A stretch of DNA of 64,000 nucleotides from Rhizobium sp. Q54 (GTDB taxonomy: Bacteria; Bacteroidota; Bacteroidia; Flavobacteriales; Flavobacteriaceae). The stretch is taken from assembly GCA_943328505.2 (NCBI GenBank), contig CALQAH020000003.1, positions 27,600 to 91,599 of the forward strand, read 5' to 3'. Below the pieces are notes generated by a model. The model made no database searches. It had not been told where the DNA came from and was given only the letters and a program-made list of their open reading frames with translations. Positions 11,634 to 23,550 of the stretch are shown here, piece after piece; the first letter of the stretch is position 1, and the number at the start of each line of letters is the position of its first letter. A program made the position numbers and the translations under genes.

Positions 11634-12017
11634 ATGGCAAAAGCAACTGCAAAAAAACGTAAAGTTATCGTTGAGTCAACTGGTGAAGCTCATATTAGCG
11701 CAACTTTTAATAACATCATTATTTCTTTAACCAACAAGAAAGGTGAAGTTATATCTTGGTCTTCAGCTGGTAAAATGGGTTTTAGAGGTTCTAAAAAGAA
11801 TACTCCATACGCAGCTCAAATGGCAGCAGAAGATTGTTCAAAAGTAGCTCTTGAAGCTGGTTTGAAAAAAGTAAAAGTATATGTTAAAGGTCCAGGTAAT
11901 GGAAGAGAATCTGCTATCAGATCTTTGCATAATGGTGGAATTGAAGTAACTGAAATCATTGACGTTACACCAATGCCTCACAACGGATGTCGTCCTCCTA
12001 AAAGACGTAGAGTTTAA
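11634..12017 (+). CDS. rpsK: 30S ribosomal protein S11
   Basis: [43 protein letters not shown]. Confidence 0.98.
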   Translation: MAKATAKKRKVIVESTGEAHISATFNNIIISLTNKKGEVISWSSAGKMGFRGSKKNTPYAAQMAAEDCSKVALEAGLKKVKVYVKGPGNGRESAIRSLHNGGIEVTEIIDVTPMPHNGCRPPKRRRV

Positions 12018-12111
12018 TAAGTAATAATAGTATAACAAAAAGATAGATACTGTAGATTATCGAAGGATATGACCTGAATTCATAATCTCTATCTTAACTT
12101 AAATTTTTAAA

Positions 12112-12717
12112 ATGGCAAGATATACTGGTCCAAGTACAAGAATAGCGCGTAAATTTGGCGAAGCTATATTCGGAGATGATAAATCATTCGAAAAAAGAAA
12201 TTACCCTCCAGGACAACATGGAATGTCCAAAAAAAGAGGAAAAAAATCTGAATATGCAGTTCAGTTGATGGAAAAGCAAAAAGCGAAGTACAGCTACGGA
12301 ATTCTAGAGAAACAATTCAGAAACTTATTTAAAAAAGCAGCAGCTTCTAAAGGTGTAACAGGTGAAATCCTTTTACAATTATGTGAAGCACGTTTAGACA
12401 ACGTTGTTTTTAGAATGGGTATTGCTCCAACAAGAAGAGCAGCAAGACAAATCGTTTCTCACCGACATATTACCGTTAACGGTGAATTAGTAAACATCCC
12501 ATCTTTCCACTTAAAAGCGGGAGATAAAGTGGCTGTTCGTGAAAAATCAAAATCTGTTGAAGCTATCGAGCGTTCATTAGCCAATTCATCTCATGTATAT
12601 GAGTGGATTACATGGAATAATGACACTATGGAAGGAACTTTCGTTTCTGTTCCTGCTAGATTGCAAATTCCAGAAAATATCAAAGAACAATTAATCGTAG
12701 AGTTGTACAACAAATAA
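12112..12717 (+). CDS. rpsD: 30S ribosomal protein S4
   Basis: [21 protein letters not shown]...[30 protein letters not shown]. Confidence 0.98.
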   Translation: MARYTGPSTRIARKFGEAIFGDDKSFEKRNYPPGQHGMSKKRGKKSEYAVQLMEKQKAKYSYGILEKQFRNLFKKAAASKGVTGEILLQLCEARLDNVVFRMGIAPTRRAARQIVSHRHITVNGELVNIPSFHLKAGDKVAVREKSKSVEAIERSLANSSHVYEWITWNNDTMEGTFVSVPARLQIPENIKEQLIVELYNK

Positions 12718-12738
12718 TAATTGACATTCGTCTAAATT

Positions 12739-13731
12739 ATGGCAATATTTAATTTTCAGAAGCCCGATAAAGTTATCATGATCGATTCAACCGATTTTGA
12801 AGGTAAGTTTGAATTCAGACCTTTAGAACCTGGTTACGGATTGACCGTAGGTAATGCACTTAGAAGAGTTTTACTTTCTGCTTTAGAAGGTTATGCTATT
12901 ACATCTATCCGTATGGATGGTGTTGAGCATGAGTTTTCTACAATTTCAGGAGTAGTTGAAGACGTTACAGAAATTATCCTAAATCTTAAACAAGTACGTT
13001 TCAAACGTCAAATAGAAGATGTAGATAATGAAACTGTTACGATTTCAATTTCAGGTAAAAACCAAATTACTGCAGGTGATTTTCAAAAATTCATCTCTGG
13101 TTTTCAAGTTTTAAATCCAGATTTAGTGATTTGTAATTTAGATAGCAAAGTAAATCTAAACCTTGAATTAACTATCGAAAAAGGTAGAGGTTACGTTCCT
13201 GCTGAAGAAAACAAAAAGCAAAACGCTGCCATTGGTACAATATTTACAGACTCTATTTTTACTCCGGTAAAAAATGTAAAATACACCATTGAAAACTTCC
13301 GTGTTGAGCAAAAAACAGATTATGAAAAATTAGTTTTTGAAATCAAAACTGATGGTTCAATCAATCCAAAAGATGCCCTTACCGAAGCTGCAAAAGTTTT
13401 AATTCATCACTTCATGTTATTCTCAGATGAGAGAATTACATTAGAAGCTGACGAAATAGCTCAAACAGAATCTTACGACGAAGAATCATTACACATGAGA
13501 CAATTGCTTAAAACGAAGCTTGTCGATATGGATTTATCAGTAAGAGCTTTAAACTGTTTGAAAGCAGCAGAAGTTGATACTTTGGGAGATTTAGTATCTT
13601 TCAATAAAAACGACCTTATGAAATTCCGTAATTTCGGTAAAAAATCTTTAACAGAACTTGATGAACTTGTTGCTGTAAAGAACTTAACCTTCGGAATGGA
13701 TTTAGGTAAATACAAATTAGATAAAGAATAA
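12739..13731 (+). CDS. rpoA: RNA polymerase subunit alpha
   Basis: [29 protein letters not shown]-terminal CTD. Confidence 0.98.
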   Translation: MAIFNFQKPDKVIMIDSTDFEGKFEFRPLEPGYGLTVGNALRRVLLSALEGYAITSIRMDGVEHEFSTISGVVEDVTEIILNLKQVRFKRQIEDVDNETVTISISGKNQITAGDFQKFISGFQVLNPDLVICNLDSKVNLNLELTIEKGRGYVPAEENKKQNAAIGTIFTDSIFTPVKNVKYTIENFRVEQKTDYEKLVFEIKTDGSINPKDALTEAAKVLIHHFMLFSDERITLEADEIAQTESYDEESLHMRQLLKTKLVDMDLSVRALNCLKAAEVDTLGDLVSFNKNDLMKFRNFGKKSLTELDELVAVKNLTFGMDLGKYKLDKE

Positions 13732-13794
13732 ATAACTTCATATTTTGCTCTCCAAAGAGGATTGTAGCAAGATGAAAGTTTTAAAAAACACGTC

Positions 13795-14463
13795 ATGAGA
13801 CACGGAAAAAAATTCAATCACCTTAGCAGACAGACTGGACATAGAAAATCTATGTTAGCCAATATGGCTTGTTCATTAATTGAGCACAAACGTATCAATA
13901 CTACTGTTGCTAAAGCAAAAGCGCTTAAACAATTTGTTGAGCCATTAATAACAAAATCAAAAGAAGATACTACGCACAACAGACGTATCGTGTTCGCTAA
14001 CCTAAGAAGCAAATATGCCGTAACTGATTTGTTCAGAGACGTAGCAGCTAAAGTAGGAGATCGTCCAGGTGGATATACTCGTATCATCAAAGTTGGAAAC
14101 CGTTTGGGAGACAACGCCGATATGGCAATGATCGAGCTAGTAGATTTTAACGAACTATACAACGGAGGTAAAAAAGAAGAGAAAAAAGGAAGAACACGTC
14201 GTGCTAAGAAAACGAGTGCGCCAGTTGCAACTCCTGCAGCTCCTGCTCCAGTTGTAGAAGAAGTTGTTGACTCGAGCGAAAGCGAACAGGCGGAGCAAAC
14301 TCCAGTTGCTGAAGTGGAAACTCCTGCTGCAGAAGTAGAAACTCCAGAAGTTGTTGAAGAAACTCCAGTTGCAGAAGTTGAAGAGACTCCAGCTGATGAA
14401 GTTGAAGAGACTCCAGCGGACGAAGCTCCAGCTGACGAAGAATCTAAAGAAGAAAAAGAATAA
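13795..14463 (+). CDS. rplQ: 50S ribosomal protein L17 with acidic repetitive C-terminal extension
   Basis: [34 protein letters not shown] core, then ETP/VEE-rich tail. Confidence 0.97.
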   Translation: MRHGKKFNHLSRQTGHRKSMLANMACSLIEHKRINTTVAKAKALKQFVEPLITKSKEDTTHNRRIVFANLRSKYAVTDLFRDVAAKVGDRPGGYTRIIKVGNRLGDNADMAMIELVDFNELYNGGKKEEKKGRTRRAKKTSAPVATPAAPAPVVEEVVDSSESEQAEQTPVAEVETPAAEVETPEVVEETPVAEVEETPADEVEETPADEAPADEESKEEKE

Positions 14464-14484
14464 TGAATTCGATTTCATGAATAT

Positions 14485-14519
14485 AAAAGGATAAGCTATT
14501 TAGTTTATCCTTTTTTTTT
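14485..14519 (+). terminator. Rho-independent terminator of ribosomal protein operon
   Basis: AAAAGGATAA-gctatttag-TTTATCCTTTTTTTTT hairpin plus T-tract after rplQ. Confidence 0.85.
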
Positions 14520-14598
14520 GCTCAAAATCGAAAACTCAATTTTTAAAGAATGTTTATAAACTATTATAAATCTTTTCTAAAATTAAAGAGTAAATAAA

Positions 14599-14606
14599 TA
14601 AATTTG
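14599..14606 (+). promoter_or_regulatory. Candidate -7 element (TANNTTTG) for carA
   Basis: TAAATTTG matches the Bacteroidota -7 consensus, upstream of carA. Confidence 0.5.
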
Positions 14607-14623
14607 CAACACATAACTAACTA

Positions 14624-14712
14624 CAAATGACTTGAGCGAAGCGACTGCAAGAGACCATTAAAAAACAATAACTACAACAAATGACTTGAGCTTGCGAAAG
14701 CATGACTCAATA
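14624..14712 (+). repeat. Two imperfect 54-bp-spaced repeats in carA leader
   Basis: CAAATGACTTGAGC at 14624-14637 and 14678-14691, each followed by hairpin-prone sequence. Confidence 0.7.
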
Positions 14713-14727
14713 TAAATATAAACTGGA

Positions 14728-15849
14728 ATGAAATACACGACACGACCACAAGCCATTTTACTACTCGCTGACGGAACCCTTTTTTACGGAAAATCTATTG
14801 GAATCTCAGGAACTACCTTTGGAGAAGTTTGTTTTAATACAGGAATGACAGGTTATCAAGAGATATTCACTGATCCATCCTATTTTGGTCAAATTATGGT
14901 AGCCACTAATCCTCACATTGGGAATTACGGTGTAAACGCTGATGAAGTAGAATCAGATAAAATAATGATATCGGGTTTAGTATGTAAAAACTTTAGCTTT
15001 AATCATTCCAGAGCCAATTCCGAAGGGAATCTGTATGACTATTTTGAGAAACAAAACCTAGTTTGTATATCTGATGTGGATACACGTGCCTTGGTAAGTT
15101 ACATCCGCGATAACGGTGCGCAAAATGCAGTCATTTGTACCGACGGAACTTCTGTGGAAGAATTAAAAAAACAACTAGAAATCGTTCCCGAAATGAATGG
15201 TTTGGAATTGGCTTCTAAAGTTTCTACAACCATACCTTATTTCTTTGGAAATGAAAATGCCAAATACAAAATTGCCGCACTCGATTTAGGTATCAAAATA
15301 AACATATTGAGAAATCTTGCCAAAAGAGACTGCTACATCAAAGTGTTTCCCTATAACACACCTTTCGAAGATTTAAAAGCATTTCATCCAGATGGCTATT
15401 TTCTATCCAATGGTCCTGGAGATCCCGAACCTTTATTTGGTGTTCAGGAAGTAGCAAAACAATTGATTGCAAGTGACAAACCGGTATTCGGGATTTGTTT
15501 AGGGCATCAAATTATTGGATTAGCCAACGGAATTTCAACCTATAAAATGTTTAACGGACACAGAGGCATCAATCATCCTGTAATGAATGTATTGACTGGA
15601 AAAGGCGAAATCACTTCGCAAAACCACGGATTTGCTGTCAGCAGAGAGGAGTTAGAAAAACATCCTGATCTAGAAATTACCCATTATCATATTAATGACA
15701 ATACTGTGGCTGGAATGAAAATGAAATCTAAAAATTGTTTCTCGGTGCAATACCATCCGGAAGCAAGTCCTGGACCACATGATTCAAGTTATTTGTTTGA
15801 TGAATTTATAGAAAATATTACGAATGCAAAAAAAACGCAAGCGGTTTAA
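14728..15849 (+). CDS. carA: Carbamoyl-phosphate synthase small subunit
   Basis: MTGYQEIFTDPSYFGQI; GATase motif FGICLGHQ; QYHPEASPGPHDS. Confidence 0.97.
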   Translation: MKYTTRPQAILLLADGTLFYGKSIGISGTTFGEVCFNTGMTGYQEIFTDPSYFGQIMVATNPHIGNYGVNADEVESDKIMISGLVCKNFSFNHSRANSEGNLYDYFEKQNLVCISDVDTRALVSYIRDNGAQNAVICTDGTSVEELKKQLEIVPEMNGLELASKVSTTIPYFFGNENAKYKIAALDLGIKINILRNLAKRDCYIKVFPYNTPFEDLKAFHPDGYFLSNGPGDPEPLFGVQEVAKQLIASDKPVFGICLGHQIIGLANGISTYKMFNGHRGINHPVMNVLTGKGEITSQNHGFAVSREELEKHPDLEITHYHINDNTVAGMKMKSKNCFSVQYHPEASPGPHDSSYLFDEFIENITNAKKTQAV

Positions 15850-15892
15850 GACACTAAAACGTTATCGTTGATAACATTTATAGTTTTCATTA

Positions 15893-15920
15893 TTGCAACA
15901 ATTCAGATAGAATATCTTTG
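15893..15920 (+). promoter_or_regulatory. Candidate promoter for eno (TTG-N17-TATCTTTG)
   Basis: TTG 15893-15895, TATCTTTG 15913-15920. Confidence 0.6.
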
Positions 15921-15942
15921 TAATAATAAACCTTTTTGTTAA

Positions 15943-17277
<1,335 letters not shown>

Positions 17278-17298
17278 TAGTATTTCTGTGAATAAAAA

Positions 17299-17320
17299 AA
17301 CCTTTGAATTTTCAAAGGTT
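17299..17320. terminator. Convergent terminator hairpin between eno and minus-strand gene
   Basis: AACCTTTGAA-TT-TTCAAAGGTT with A/T tracts on both sides. Confidence 0.75.
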
Positions 17321-17333
17321 CTTTATTTTTTAA

Positions 17334-17837
17334 TTATTCTTTCTTAGCGTCTTTGGGTAAGTTAGATGCTGCCATATCTCTAACACAATAGTATTTACTG
17401 CCTACTTTTTTGAATACACTGATGTAATTACCGCTTCTTTGTAGTGTATTGGTGGAATCTACAATTCTGTAGGCGCCAATTTCTACCACTTGATTGCCAT
17501 CATTGGAAACGTGCACTTCATTGGTTGTATTTGTAAGTTTAAAGCCTTTCGGAAACGCCGCAATATCCTGTCGAATAGAATTGTCAATGGCTGTTTTTCC
17601 TACCAAAGCCGATGCGTTTTGAGAATAGGTAATGGCGTCTTTATCATAATATTCTAACGACTCCATGTTTCCCGAATTATAGGCTGCAGTAAAGGCATTT
17701 TCCATACTTTGAATTTCTTTCTTAATTTGATCGTTGTCAACAACGACAACTTCAAGTTCTTCCTTTTTTGGATTACAAGCAATCATCAAAGTCGCAATGC
17801 TAGCGAATACCATACTTTTTACAATCTTGTTTTTCAT
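17334..17837 (-). CDS. Lipoprotein with NTF2/SnoaL-like (DUF4440-type) domain
   Basis: Signal with lipobox-like LMIAC; MENAFTAAYNSGNMESLEYYDKDAITYSQNA. Confidence 0.65.
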   Translation of the reverse strand: MKNKIVKSMVFASIATLMIACNPKKEELEVVVVDNDQIKKEIQSMENAFTAAYNSGNMESLEYYDKDAITYSQNASALVGKTAIDNSIRQDIAAFPKGFKLTNTTNEVHVSNDGNQVVEIGAYRIVDSTNTLQRSGNYISVFKKVGSKYYCVRDMAASNLPKDAKKE

Positions 17838-17993
17838 AATTATAGTGATTAAAAGTTATAAATAATGAATGTTAAGTCAGATTGGGAATTTAAATTTACT
17901 TATAATTTATTGAAAATCAGTAGTAATTTTTATTTTTTTGAAATGACAAAGTGTTTCTAATAGTAGTTAAAGATTAAAAAAATTAAATGTTGA

Positions 17994-19121
17994 CTATAGT
18001 TTCAATACTCTTTCCACAGCATTTTGAAGCGTCGTATCCTCTTTGGCAAAACAAAATCGGATGCATAGTGTTTGTTTGGCATCAGCATAAAAGGGCGATA
18101 ACGGAATCGTAGCCACACCAAATTCGGTAACCAATCGTTTGGTGAATTCTAAATCGTTTTCATTGGAAATAGCGGCATACGATGCCAATTGAAAATAAGA
18201 ACCTTCACAAGGCAATAACTCAAATCTAGTTTCTTGAAGTAAGCCACGAAAAAAATCTCTTTTTTGTTGGTAAAAAGTACGTAGGTCAGAAACCTTAACA
18301 CTATCCAAATAATCATTAATAGCATATTGCGCAACGCTATTCACACTGAAAACCAAATACTGATGCACTTTCTTAATCTCTTGCATCAACTGTTCGGGAG
18401 CGATAAGATAGCCCATTTTCCAACCCGTGATGTGAAAGGATTTTCCAAACGAAGAAACTGCGATACTTCTATTCCAAAGTTTTGGTCGATGGTGTATCGA
18501 AATATGTTGGTGCTCAAACGTAATGTATTCATAAACTTCATCCGAAAGCACAATCACATTAGGATACAAATCCAATAGTTGCTCCAATTGAACAAAGTCA
18601 TTTTCATTCCAAATTCTACCCGAAGGATTATGCGGATTGTTGGTGATAATCATTCGGGTTTTGGCATTCATGGCATTGCTAATAGCTTCCCAATTCGGGG
18701 TAAAATCATCCTTCAAGTTGATACGAATGGGTTTGGCATGGCACAAAACCACTGGCGTTTCATAACAATCGTAACTTGGATCCAAAATAATCACTTCTTC
18801 ATTTTGATGCACCAAGGCTTGAATGGCTGCAAAAATCCCTTCGGTAGCGCCAGCAGTAATTAAAATATCGGTATCTGGATTTACTTTTCTAGAATAAGAT
18901 TTTTGGGTAAGTGTTGCAATTTTTTCCAATAAAGGAGGAAAACCTGCCATGGGTAAATATTGATGCACTTCTTCCAATGCCCATTTAGCCAAACTGTTTT
19001 TCAACGGTTTGTCTACAGGGAAATTTGGAAAACCTTGGGAAAGATTGATGGCATTGTACTCTTTTGCCATTTGTGACATTAGGGTAAAGATAGTCGTGCT
19101 TACATTTGGAAATTTGGACAT
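17994..19121 (-). CDS. PLP-dependent aminotransferase (methionine aminotransferase-like, class I/II)
   Basis: NLSQGFPNFPVDKPL; NNPHNPSGRIW; SFGKSFHITGWKMGYL. Confidence 0.88.
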   Translation of the reverse strand: MSKFPNVSTTIFTLMSQMAKEYNAINLSQGFPNFPVDKPLKNSLAKWALEEVHQYLPMAGFPPLLEKIATLTQKSYSRKVNPDTDILITAGATEGIFAAIQALVHQNEEVIILDPSYDCYETPVVLCHAKPIRINLKDDFTPNWEAISNAMNAKTRMIITNNPHNPSGRIWNENDFVQLEQLLDLYPNVIVLSDEVYEYITFEHQHISIHHRPKLWNRSIAVSSFGKSFHITGWKMGYLIAPEQLMQEIKKVHQYLVFSVNSVAQYAINDYLDSVKVSDLRTFYQQKRDFFRGLLQETRFELLPCEGSYFQLASYAAISNENDLEFTKRLVTEFGVATIPLSPFYADAKQTLCIRFCFAKEDTTLQNAVERVLKL

Positions 19122-19245
19122 TATAAAGAAGGATCTTGATTTTGTTCAAATTTATGAAAATCAAGGCAACTTTCAATAAAGGAGTGTTTTAAGTAGTAAA
19201 TTTTAATTAAGAATATTAAAAATCTATTTGGTATGTTTTATAAAC

Positions 19246-20268
19246 TTATATAGAAGTAACCGTTGGACTCGCTATAGCACTATTGACGGAAGCTGTAATT
19301 TCAGCTATAAGTTTGGACAGTACTTTATTGTCTTTTCCTTTAGTCATTATGGTTAGCAAATAGGATTTGTTATTCAAGTAAATAATGGCCGATTCATGCA
19401 GTTGTATTTCTTGTGGATTCCCTGATTCTCCAAATTTATGAATCAGTTTGGTGTTTTTAGGCAGTCCTTTTACAATACCGTCTTTAAATTCACACTTACT
19501 CAGTAACTCAGCTGCAAATTCCGAGTTGTCTCTGTTTAAATAACTAGCATTATACAACGTTCTCATAAAAAGGGAATACTGTTGCACATTAAAAAAATAC
19601 TGTTGCGCATTAACTACTGGTTCCTCTAATCCTAAATCAGAAAATAATTTTTTAAAAATTGTAACATCCAAACTGGTAAACAAAAGTGCTGTTGCATTGT
19701 TATCTGAATATTCAATCATGTATTTTAAAAGCTCCCGAATTTTGTATTTCTTGCCAATTTGAATGCTTTTAGCAGTAAAAGCTACGTCTTTATTGATGGC
19801 AAATGGTTTTGAATAGGTTAACTCTTTGTCTAAAGATCCGGGTTTTTCTTCATTCATTCGCAAATAAGCAATTAATACAGGTACTTTGAATAAAGAACCC
19901 GGTTCATATTGCACGACTTCATTTACTACTGTCCAATCATTATATTCATAATCTCTAACATACACTGATGCTGCAGTTACATTTTGAAATTTGGTATAGT
20001 TAGCGATGATGTCTTGAATCGTGTTTTTCACATCACTCAAACGTTCGGATGGGCAATCTTCGTCTGTAAAAAGTATGGGTTTGATAAACTGATAGCCTTC
20101 CATTCTTTTAATGGTAGTAGCACAAGATGGTGAAGTAGCGTTGTTTTTAGATAAGGTATCTGAATTTTTTTTAAAAGAAAGGGTTATAAATAAAGTTACT
20201 GCAATAGTTATCACAAATAAACCAATAGTATAGTAAAAAGGAATTTTCTTTAAAATTATAGATTTCAT
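19246..20268 (-). CDS. Class A beta-lactamase-like serine hydrolase, N-terminal membrane anchor
   Basis: N-terminal TM; PGSLFKVP (SxxK), YSDNNAT (SDN), HKFGES in the KTG position. Confidence 0.7.
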   Translation of the reverse strand: MKSIILKKIPFYYTIGLFVITIAVTLFITLSFKKNSDTLSKNNATSPSCATTIKRMEGYQFIKPILFTDEDCPSERLSDVKNTIQDIIANYTKFQNVTAASVYVRDYEYNDWTVVNEVVQYEPGSLFKVPVLIAYLRMNEEKPGSLDKELTYSKPFAINKDVAFTAKSIQIGKKYKIRELLKYMIEYSDNNATALLFTSLDVTIFKKLFSDLGLEEPVVNAQQYFFNVQQYSLFMRTLYNASYLNRDNSEFAAELLSKCEFKDGIVKGLPKNTKLIHKFGESGNPQEIQLHESAIIYLNNKSYLLTIMTKGKDNKVLSKLIAEITASVNSAIASPTVTSI

Positions 20269-20456
20269 AAAAATATATGATTAAATTTAGGGATTACAAA
20301 TATATGTATTCATTATCTAAGAAATGAGCAATATTGTTTATGTAAATGTTAAATTTTATAGTAATTTAATAATCAAGTTACTAAAGTATTTCCCATTACT
20401 GATTTTAAATCACCTACCTTGACAAAATACTTGTCAAATCAAGTTGTGCCTGTGTG

Positions 20457-21047
20457 ATGGATGCTAGTTTTGAAACCTTGATTGCGAGTTATATTGAAAA
20501 CAAAGTGGGAATTTCCAACCATTTTTTGAGTGATGGGTTATGCCAACACCTGAAAGCCAATTTAGAAACTTTAAACGCCAACAATTTGCTACTAAAAGCA
20601 GGCGTTGGTAACGACAGTAAGCTACAACACAATAGCCTTATTCGAAGCGATACCATTTATTGGCTAGATAAAAAGCACAACAACATTCATGAAAATGAAT
20701 TCTTTGAAAAGATAGAAGCGTTTATACTTTACTTAAACCAGAGTTGCTATGCCGGAATTACCGATTATGAATTTCATTATTCGTTGTATGAAGCGGGCGA
20801 TTTTTACAAAAAACACCTCGACCAATTTCAAGACAACTCCAGCCGACAGTACTCCATGATTAGCTACCTCAATGCCGATTGGGAAACCAAAGACGGTGGC
20901 GAATTGCAAATTTACCAAACCAACAACAACCAAACCATTGCGCCCACACAAGGGAAAACGGTTTTCTTTAAAAGCAACGAATTGGAACACGAGGTTTTGG
21001 TTACCAATGAGCGACGGATGAGTGTTACGGGGTGGTTGAAGCGGTAG
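20457..21047 (+). CDS. 2OG-Fe(II) oxygenase (prolyl 4-hydroxylase-like)
   Basis: KKHLDQF (HxD), distal EHEV His, RMSVTGWLKR; ATG 20457 or 20460. Confidence 0.8.
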   Translation: MDASFETLIASYIENKVGISNHFLSDGLCQHLKANLETLNANNLLLKAGVGNDSKLQHNSLIRSDTIYWLDKKHNNIHENEFFEKIEAFILYLNQSCYAGITDYEFHYSLYEAGDFYKKHLDQFQDNSSRQYSMISYLNADWETKDGGELQIYQTNNNQTIAPTQGKTVFFKSNELEHEVLVTNERRMSVTGWLKR

Positions 21048-21082
21048 AGAAAAGTTATGAATTATTTTAAAATCAATCCATA

Positions 21083-23239
21083 TTAATCCCCAATCAAAAC
21101 CTCCAAAATACTAATAGCGGCTTCGCTTATCTTAGTTCCTGGTCCAAAAACTGCAACGGCTCCGGCATCAAACAAAAATTGGTAATCCTGCGCAGGAATA
21201 ACACCGCCCACGATGACCATAATATCTTGTCGGCCGTATTTTTTGAGTTCCTCAATTACTTGGGGCACTAGGGTTTTGTGTCCGGCAGCTAGTGAGGAAA
21301 CGCCCAAAATGTGCACGTCGTTTTCCACCGCTTGCTTAGCGGCTTCGGCTGGCGTTTGAAAAAGCGGACCAATATCCACATCAAAACCTACGTCGGCATA
21401 ACCCGTTGCGACAACTTTGGCACCACGGTCGTGACCGTCCTGTCCCATTTTGGCAATCATAATGCGGGGACGACGCCCTTCTTTTTTAGCGAAGGCATCT
21501 GCTAATTGTTTTGCTTTTTCAAAGCTTTCGTCGTTCTTAATTTCTTTACTATACACGCCACTAAAAGATCTAATTTGTGCTTTGTACCTGCCAAAAACTT
21601 CCTCGAGTGCATCACTAATTTCTCCTAATGTGGCTCGGTTTCGGGCAGCTTCTATGGCTAAAGATAATAAATTTTCATTTTGATGACTATCAGAATCTGT
21701 TGAATTGTTTAGCGAGGCTCTAGCACAATCTGTTAATCTTGTCAAACTGGCTTTTACTTTTTCACTATCTCGTGCCGCTTTTATTTGGTTAAGGCGTTCA
21801 ATTTGTTGCTTGCGCACCATATCGTTATCGACATCCAAAATCTGTAATGGGTCTTCTTTGTCCAAACGGTATTTGTTCACACCTACAATAATATCTTGAC
21901 TGCTGTCAATACGCGCTTGCTTTCTGGCTGCGGCTTCTTCGATACGCAATTTTGGAATTCCCGCTTCGATGGCTTTGGTCATGCCACCGAGTTCTTCTAC
22001 TTCTTCAATGAGTTTCCAGGCACTTTGAGCAATGTCATTCGTCAAACTTTCTACATAATAACTGCCTGCCCATGGGTCGACGGTTTTGCAAATTTTGGTC
22101 TCTTCCTGTAAAAAGATTTGGGTATTTCGGGCAATTCGTGCCGAGAAATCGGTGGGTAATGCGATGGCTTCGTCCAACGCATTAGTATGTAACGATTGTG
22201 TTCCTCCAAAGGCTGCGGCAGCCGCTTCAATGCAGGTTCGTGCTACGTTATTAAAAGGATCTTGTTCGGTTAAACTCCAACCCGAAGTTTGGCAATGCGT
22301 TCGCAAGGCCAAAGATTTTTCGTCTTTAGGATTGAATTGTTTGAGCAATTTGGCCCATAACATTCGAGCGGCACGCATCTTGGCAATTTCCATAAAATGA
22401 TTCATACCAATCGCCCAGAAAAACGAAAGGCGAGGAGCGAACTCGTCAATTTTCATTCCGGTGGCTAAACCTGTTCGTATGTATTCTAAACCGTCGGCTA
22501 AAGTGTACGCCAATTCAATATCGGCGGTAGCTCCTGCTTCCTGCATGTGATAACCTGAAATAGAAATAGAGTTGAATTTAGGCATTTTTTTGCTCGTATA
22601 TTCAAATATATCCGCAATGATTTTCATGGAAGGCGTTGGCGGATAGATGTAGGTATTTCGCACCATGAACTCCTTCAAAATATCGTTTTGTATGGTTCCA
22701 GAAAGCAATTCCACCGCAACGCCTTGTTCTTCGGCAGCGACTATGTAAAATGCTAATATGGGCAACACCGCACCGTTCATGGTCATGGAAACTGACATTT
22801 CATCCAGGGGAATTTGGTCGAAAAGGATTTTCATATCTTCTACCGAATCGATGGCAACTCCCGCTTTTCCCACATCGCCAAACACACGTTCGTGATCCGA
22901 ATCGTACCCGCGATGTGTGGCTAAATCAAACGCTACGGAAAGTCCTTTTTGTCCAGCAGCAAGATTTCTTCTGTAAAAGGCATTGCTTTCTTCGGCGGTG
23001 GAAAATCCTGCGTATTGGCGGACGGTCCAAGGTCGACGTACAAACATTGTGGAATAAGGTCCGCGTAAATTGGGTGCAAAACCGGCTGCGAAATCGAGGT
23101 GTTCTAATGCTGCAACGTCTTCTTCGGAGTAAAGGGGTTTTAGCTCAATATTCTCGGCAGTATGGAAGGTTTCTTTATTGGAAACTTCTAACTTCTGACT
23201 TCCTGCTTCTAGCTTTATATGTTGGATATTTTTTCTCAC
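21083..23239 (-). CDS. scpA: Methylmalonyl-CoA mutase large subunit
   Basis: [38 protein letters not shown]12-binding [37 protein letters not shown]. Confidence 0.96.
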   Translation of the reverse strand: MRKNIQHIKLEAGSQKLEVSNKETFHTAENIELKPLYSEEDVAALEHLDFAAGFAPNLRGPYSTMFVRRPWTVRQYAGFSTAEESNAFYRRNLAAGQKGLSVAFDLATHRGYDSDHERVFGDVGKAGVAIDSVEDMKILFDQIPLDEMSVSMTMNGAVLPILAFYIVAAEEQGVAVELLSGTIQNDILKEFMVRNTYIYPPTPSMKIIADIFEYTSKKMPKFNSISISGYHMQEAGATADIELAYTLADGLEYIRTGLATGMKIDEFAPRLSFFWAIGMNHFMEIAKMRAARMLWAKLLKQFNPKDEKSLALRTHCQTSGWSLTEQDPFNNVARTCIEAAAAAFGGTQSLHTNALDEAIALPTDFSARIARNTQIFLQEETKICKTVDPWAGSYYVESLTNDIAQSAWKLIEEVEELGGMTKAIEAGIPKLRIEEAAARKQARIDSSQDIIVGVNKYRLDKEDPLQILDVDNDMVRKQQIERLNQIKAARDSEKVKASLTRLTDCARASLNNSTDSDSHQNENLLSLAIEAARNRATLGEISDALEEVFGRYKAQIRSFSGVYSKEIKNDESFEKAKQLADAFAKKEGRRPRIMIAKMGQDGHDRGAKVVATGYADVGFDVDIGPLFQTPAEAAKQAVENDVHILGVSSLAAGHKTLVPQVIEELKKYGRQDIMVIVGGVIPAQDYQFLFDAGAVAVFGPGTKISEAAISILEVLIGD
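23183..23216 (-). repeat. Quasi-repeat (CTAGAAGC/AGAAGTTAGAAG) translated inside mutase N-terminus
   Basis: Minus strand AAAGCTAGAAGCAGGAAGTCAGAAGTTAGAAGTTT encodes [11 protein letters not shown]. Confidence 0.55.
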
Positions 23240-23259
23240 TTTAAAATGAAATTACATTT

Positions 23260-23550
23260 TTAGATTGGATATTTTTTCGGATTTTTTGAAGTATGAAAGC
23301 ATGATAAAATGTAAACTATCTTATTCTCTTCATCAATTTCAAAAAATAGTAAATAGGGGAATTTTGATACTGAAATTGCGTGATAGTTTTTATAACGAAT
23401 ACTAAAAAACGGATTTGTTTCTAATAAAAAACGGATTTCAGAAATTGTATCAATAAATTGATCTGAAACTTTTTGAGAAATTTTAGAATAGTAAAATTCG
23501 GCAGTTTCTATATCTTCTTGTGCATTTAAAGAAACAAAAATTTTATACAC
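23260..23550 (-). CDS. RelE/ParE-family toxin
   Basis: 96 aa YKIFVSLNAQEDIETAEFYYSKIS...FPYLLFFEIDEENKIVYILSCFHTSKNPKK; overlaps upstream antitoxin. Confidence 0.82.
   Translation of the reverse strand: MYKIFVSLNAQEDIETAEFYYSKISQKVSDQFIDTISEIRFLLETNPFFSIRYKNYHAISVSKFPYLLFFEIDEENKIVYILSCFHTSKNPKKYPI

Noticed and set aside
13473-14478. Minus-strand ORFs opposite rpoA/rplQ
   Set aside because: Shadow ORFs; the 14155-14478 product rich in WSFF/SWSLFNF is the antisense of the repetitive L17 tail.
14624-14712. Possible mini CRISPR (two spaced repeats before carA)
   Set aside because: Only two imperfect copies, no cas genes, repeats are part of hairpins.
19246-20268. Acquired beta-lactamase resistance gene
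   Set aside because: KFG instead of KTG-like motif, membrane anchor and no mobile context; substrate cannot be inferred.
21311-23244. Plus-strand ORFs opposite the mutase large subunit
   Set aside because: Antisense to a well-supported CDS; translations not protein-like.
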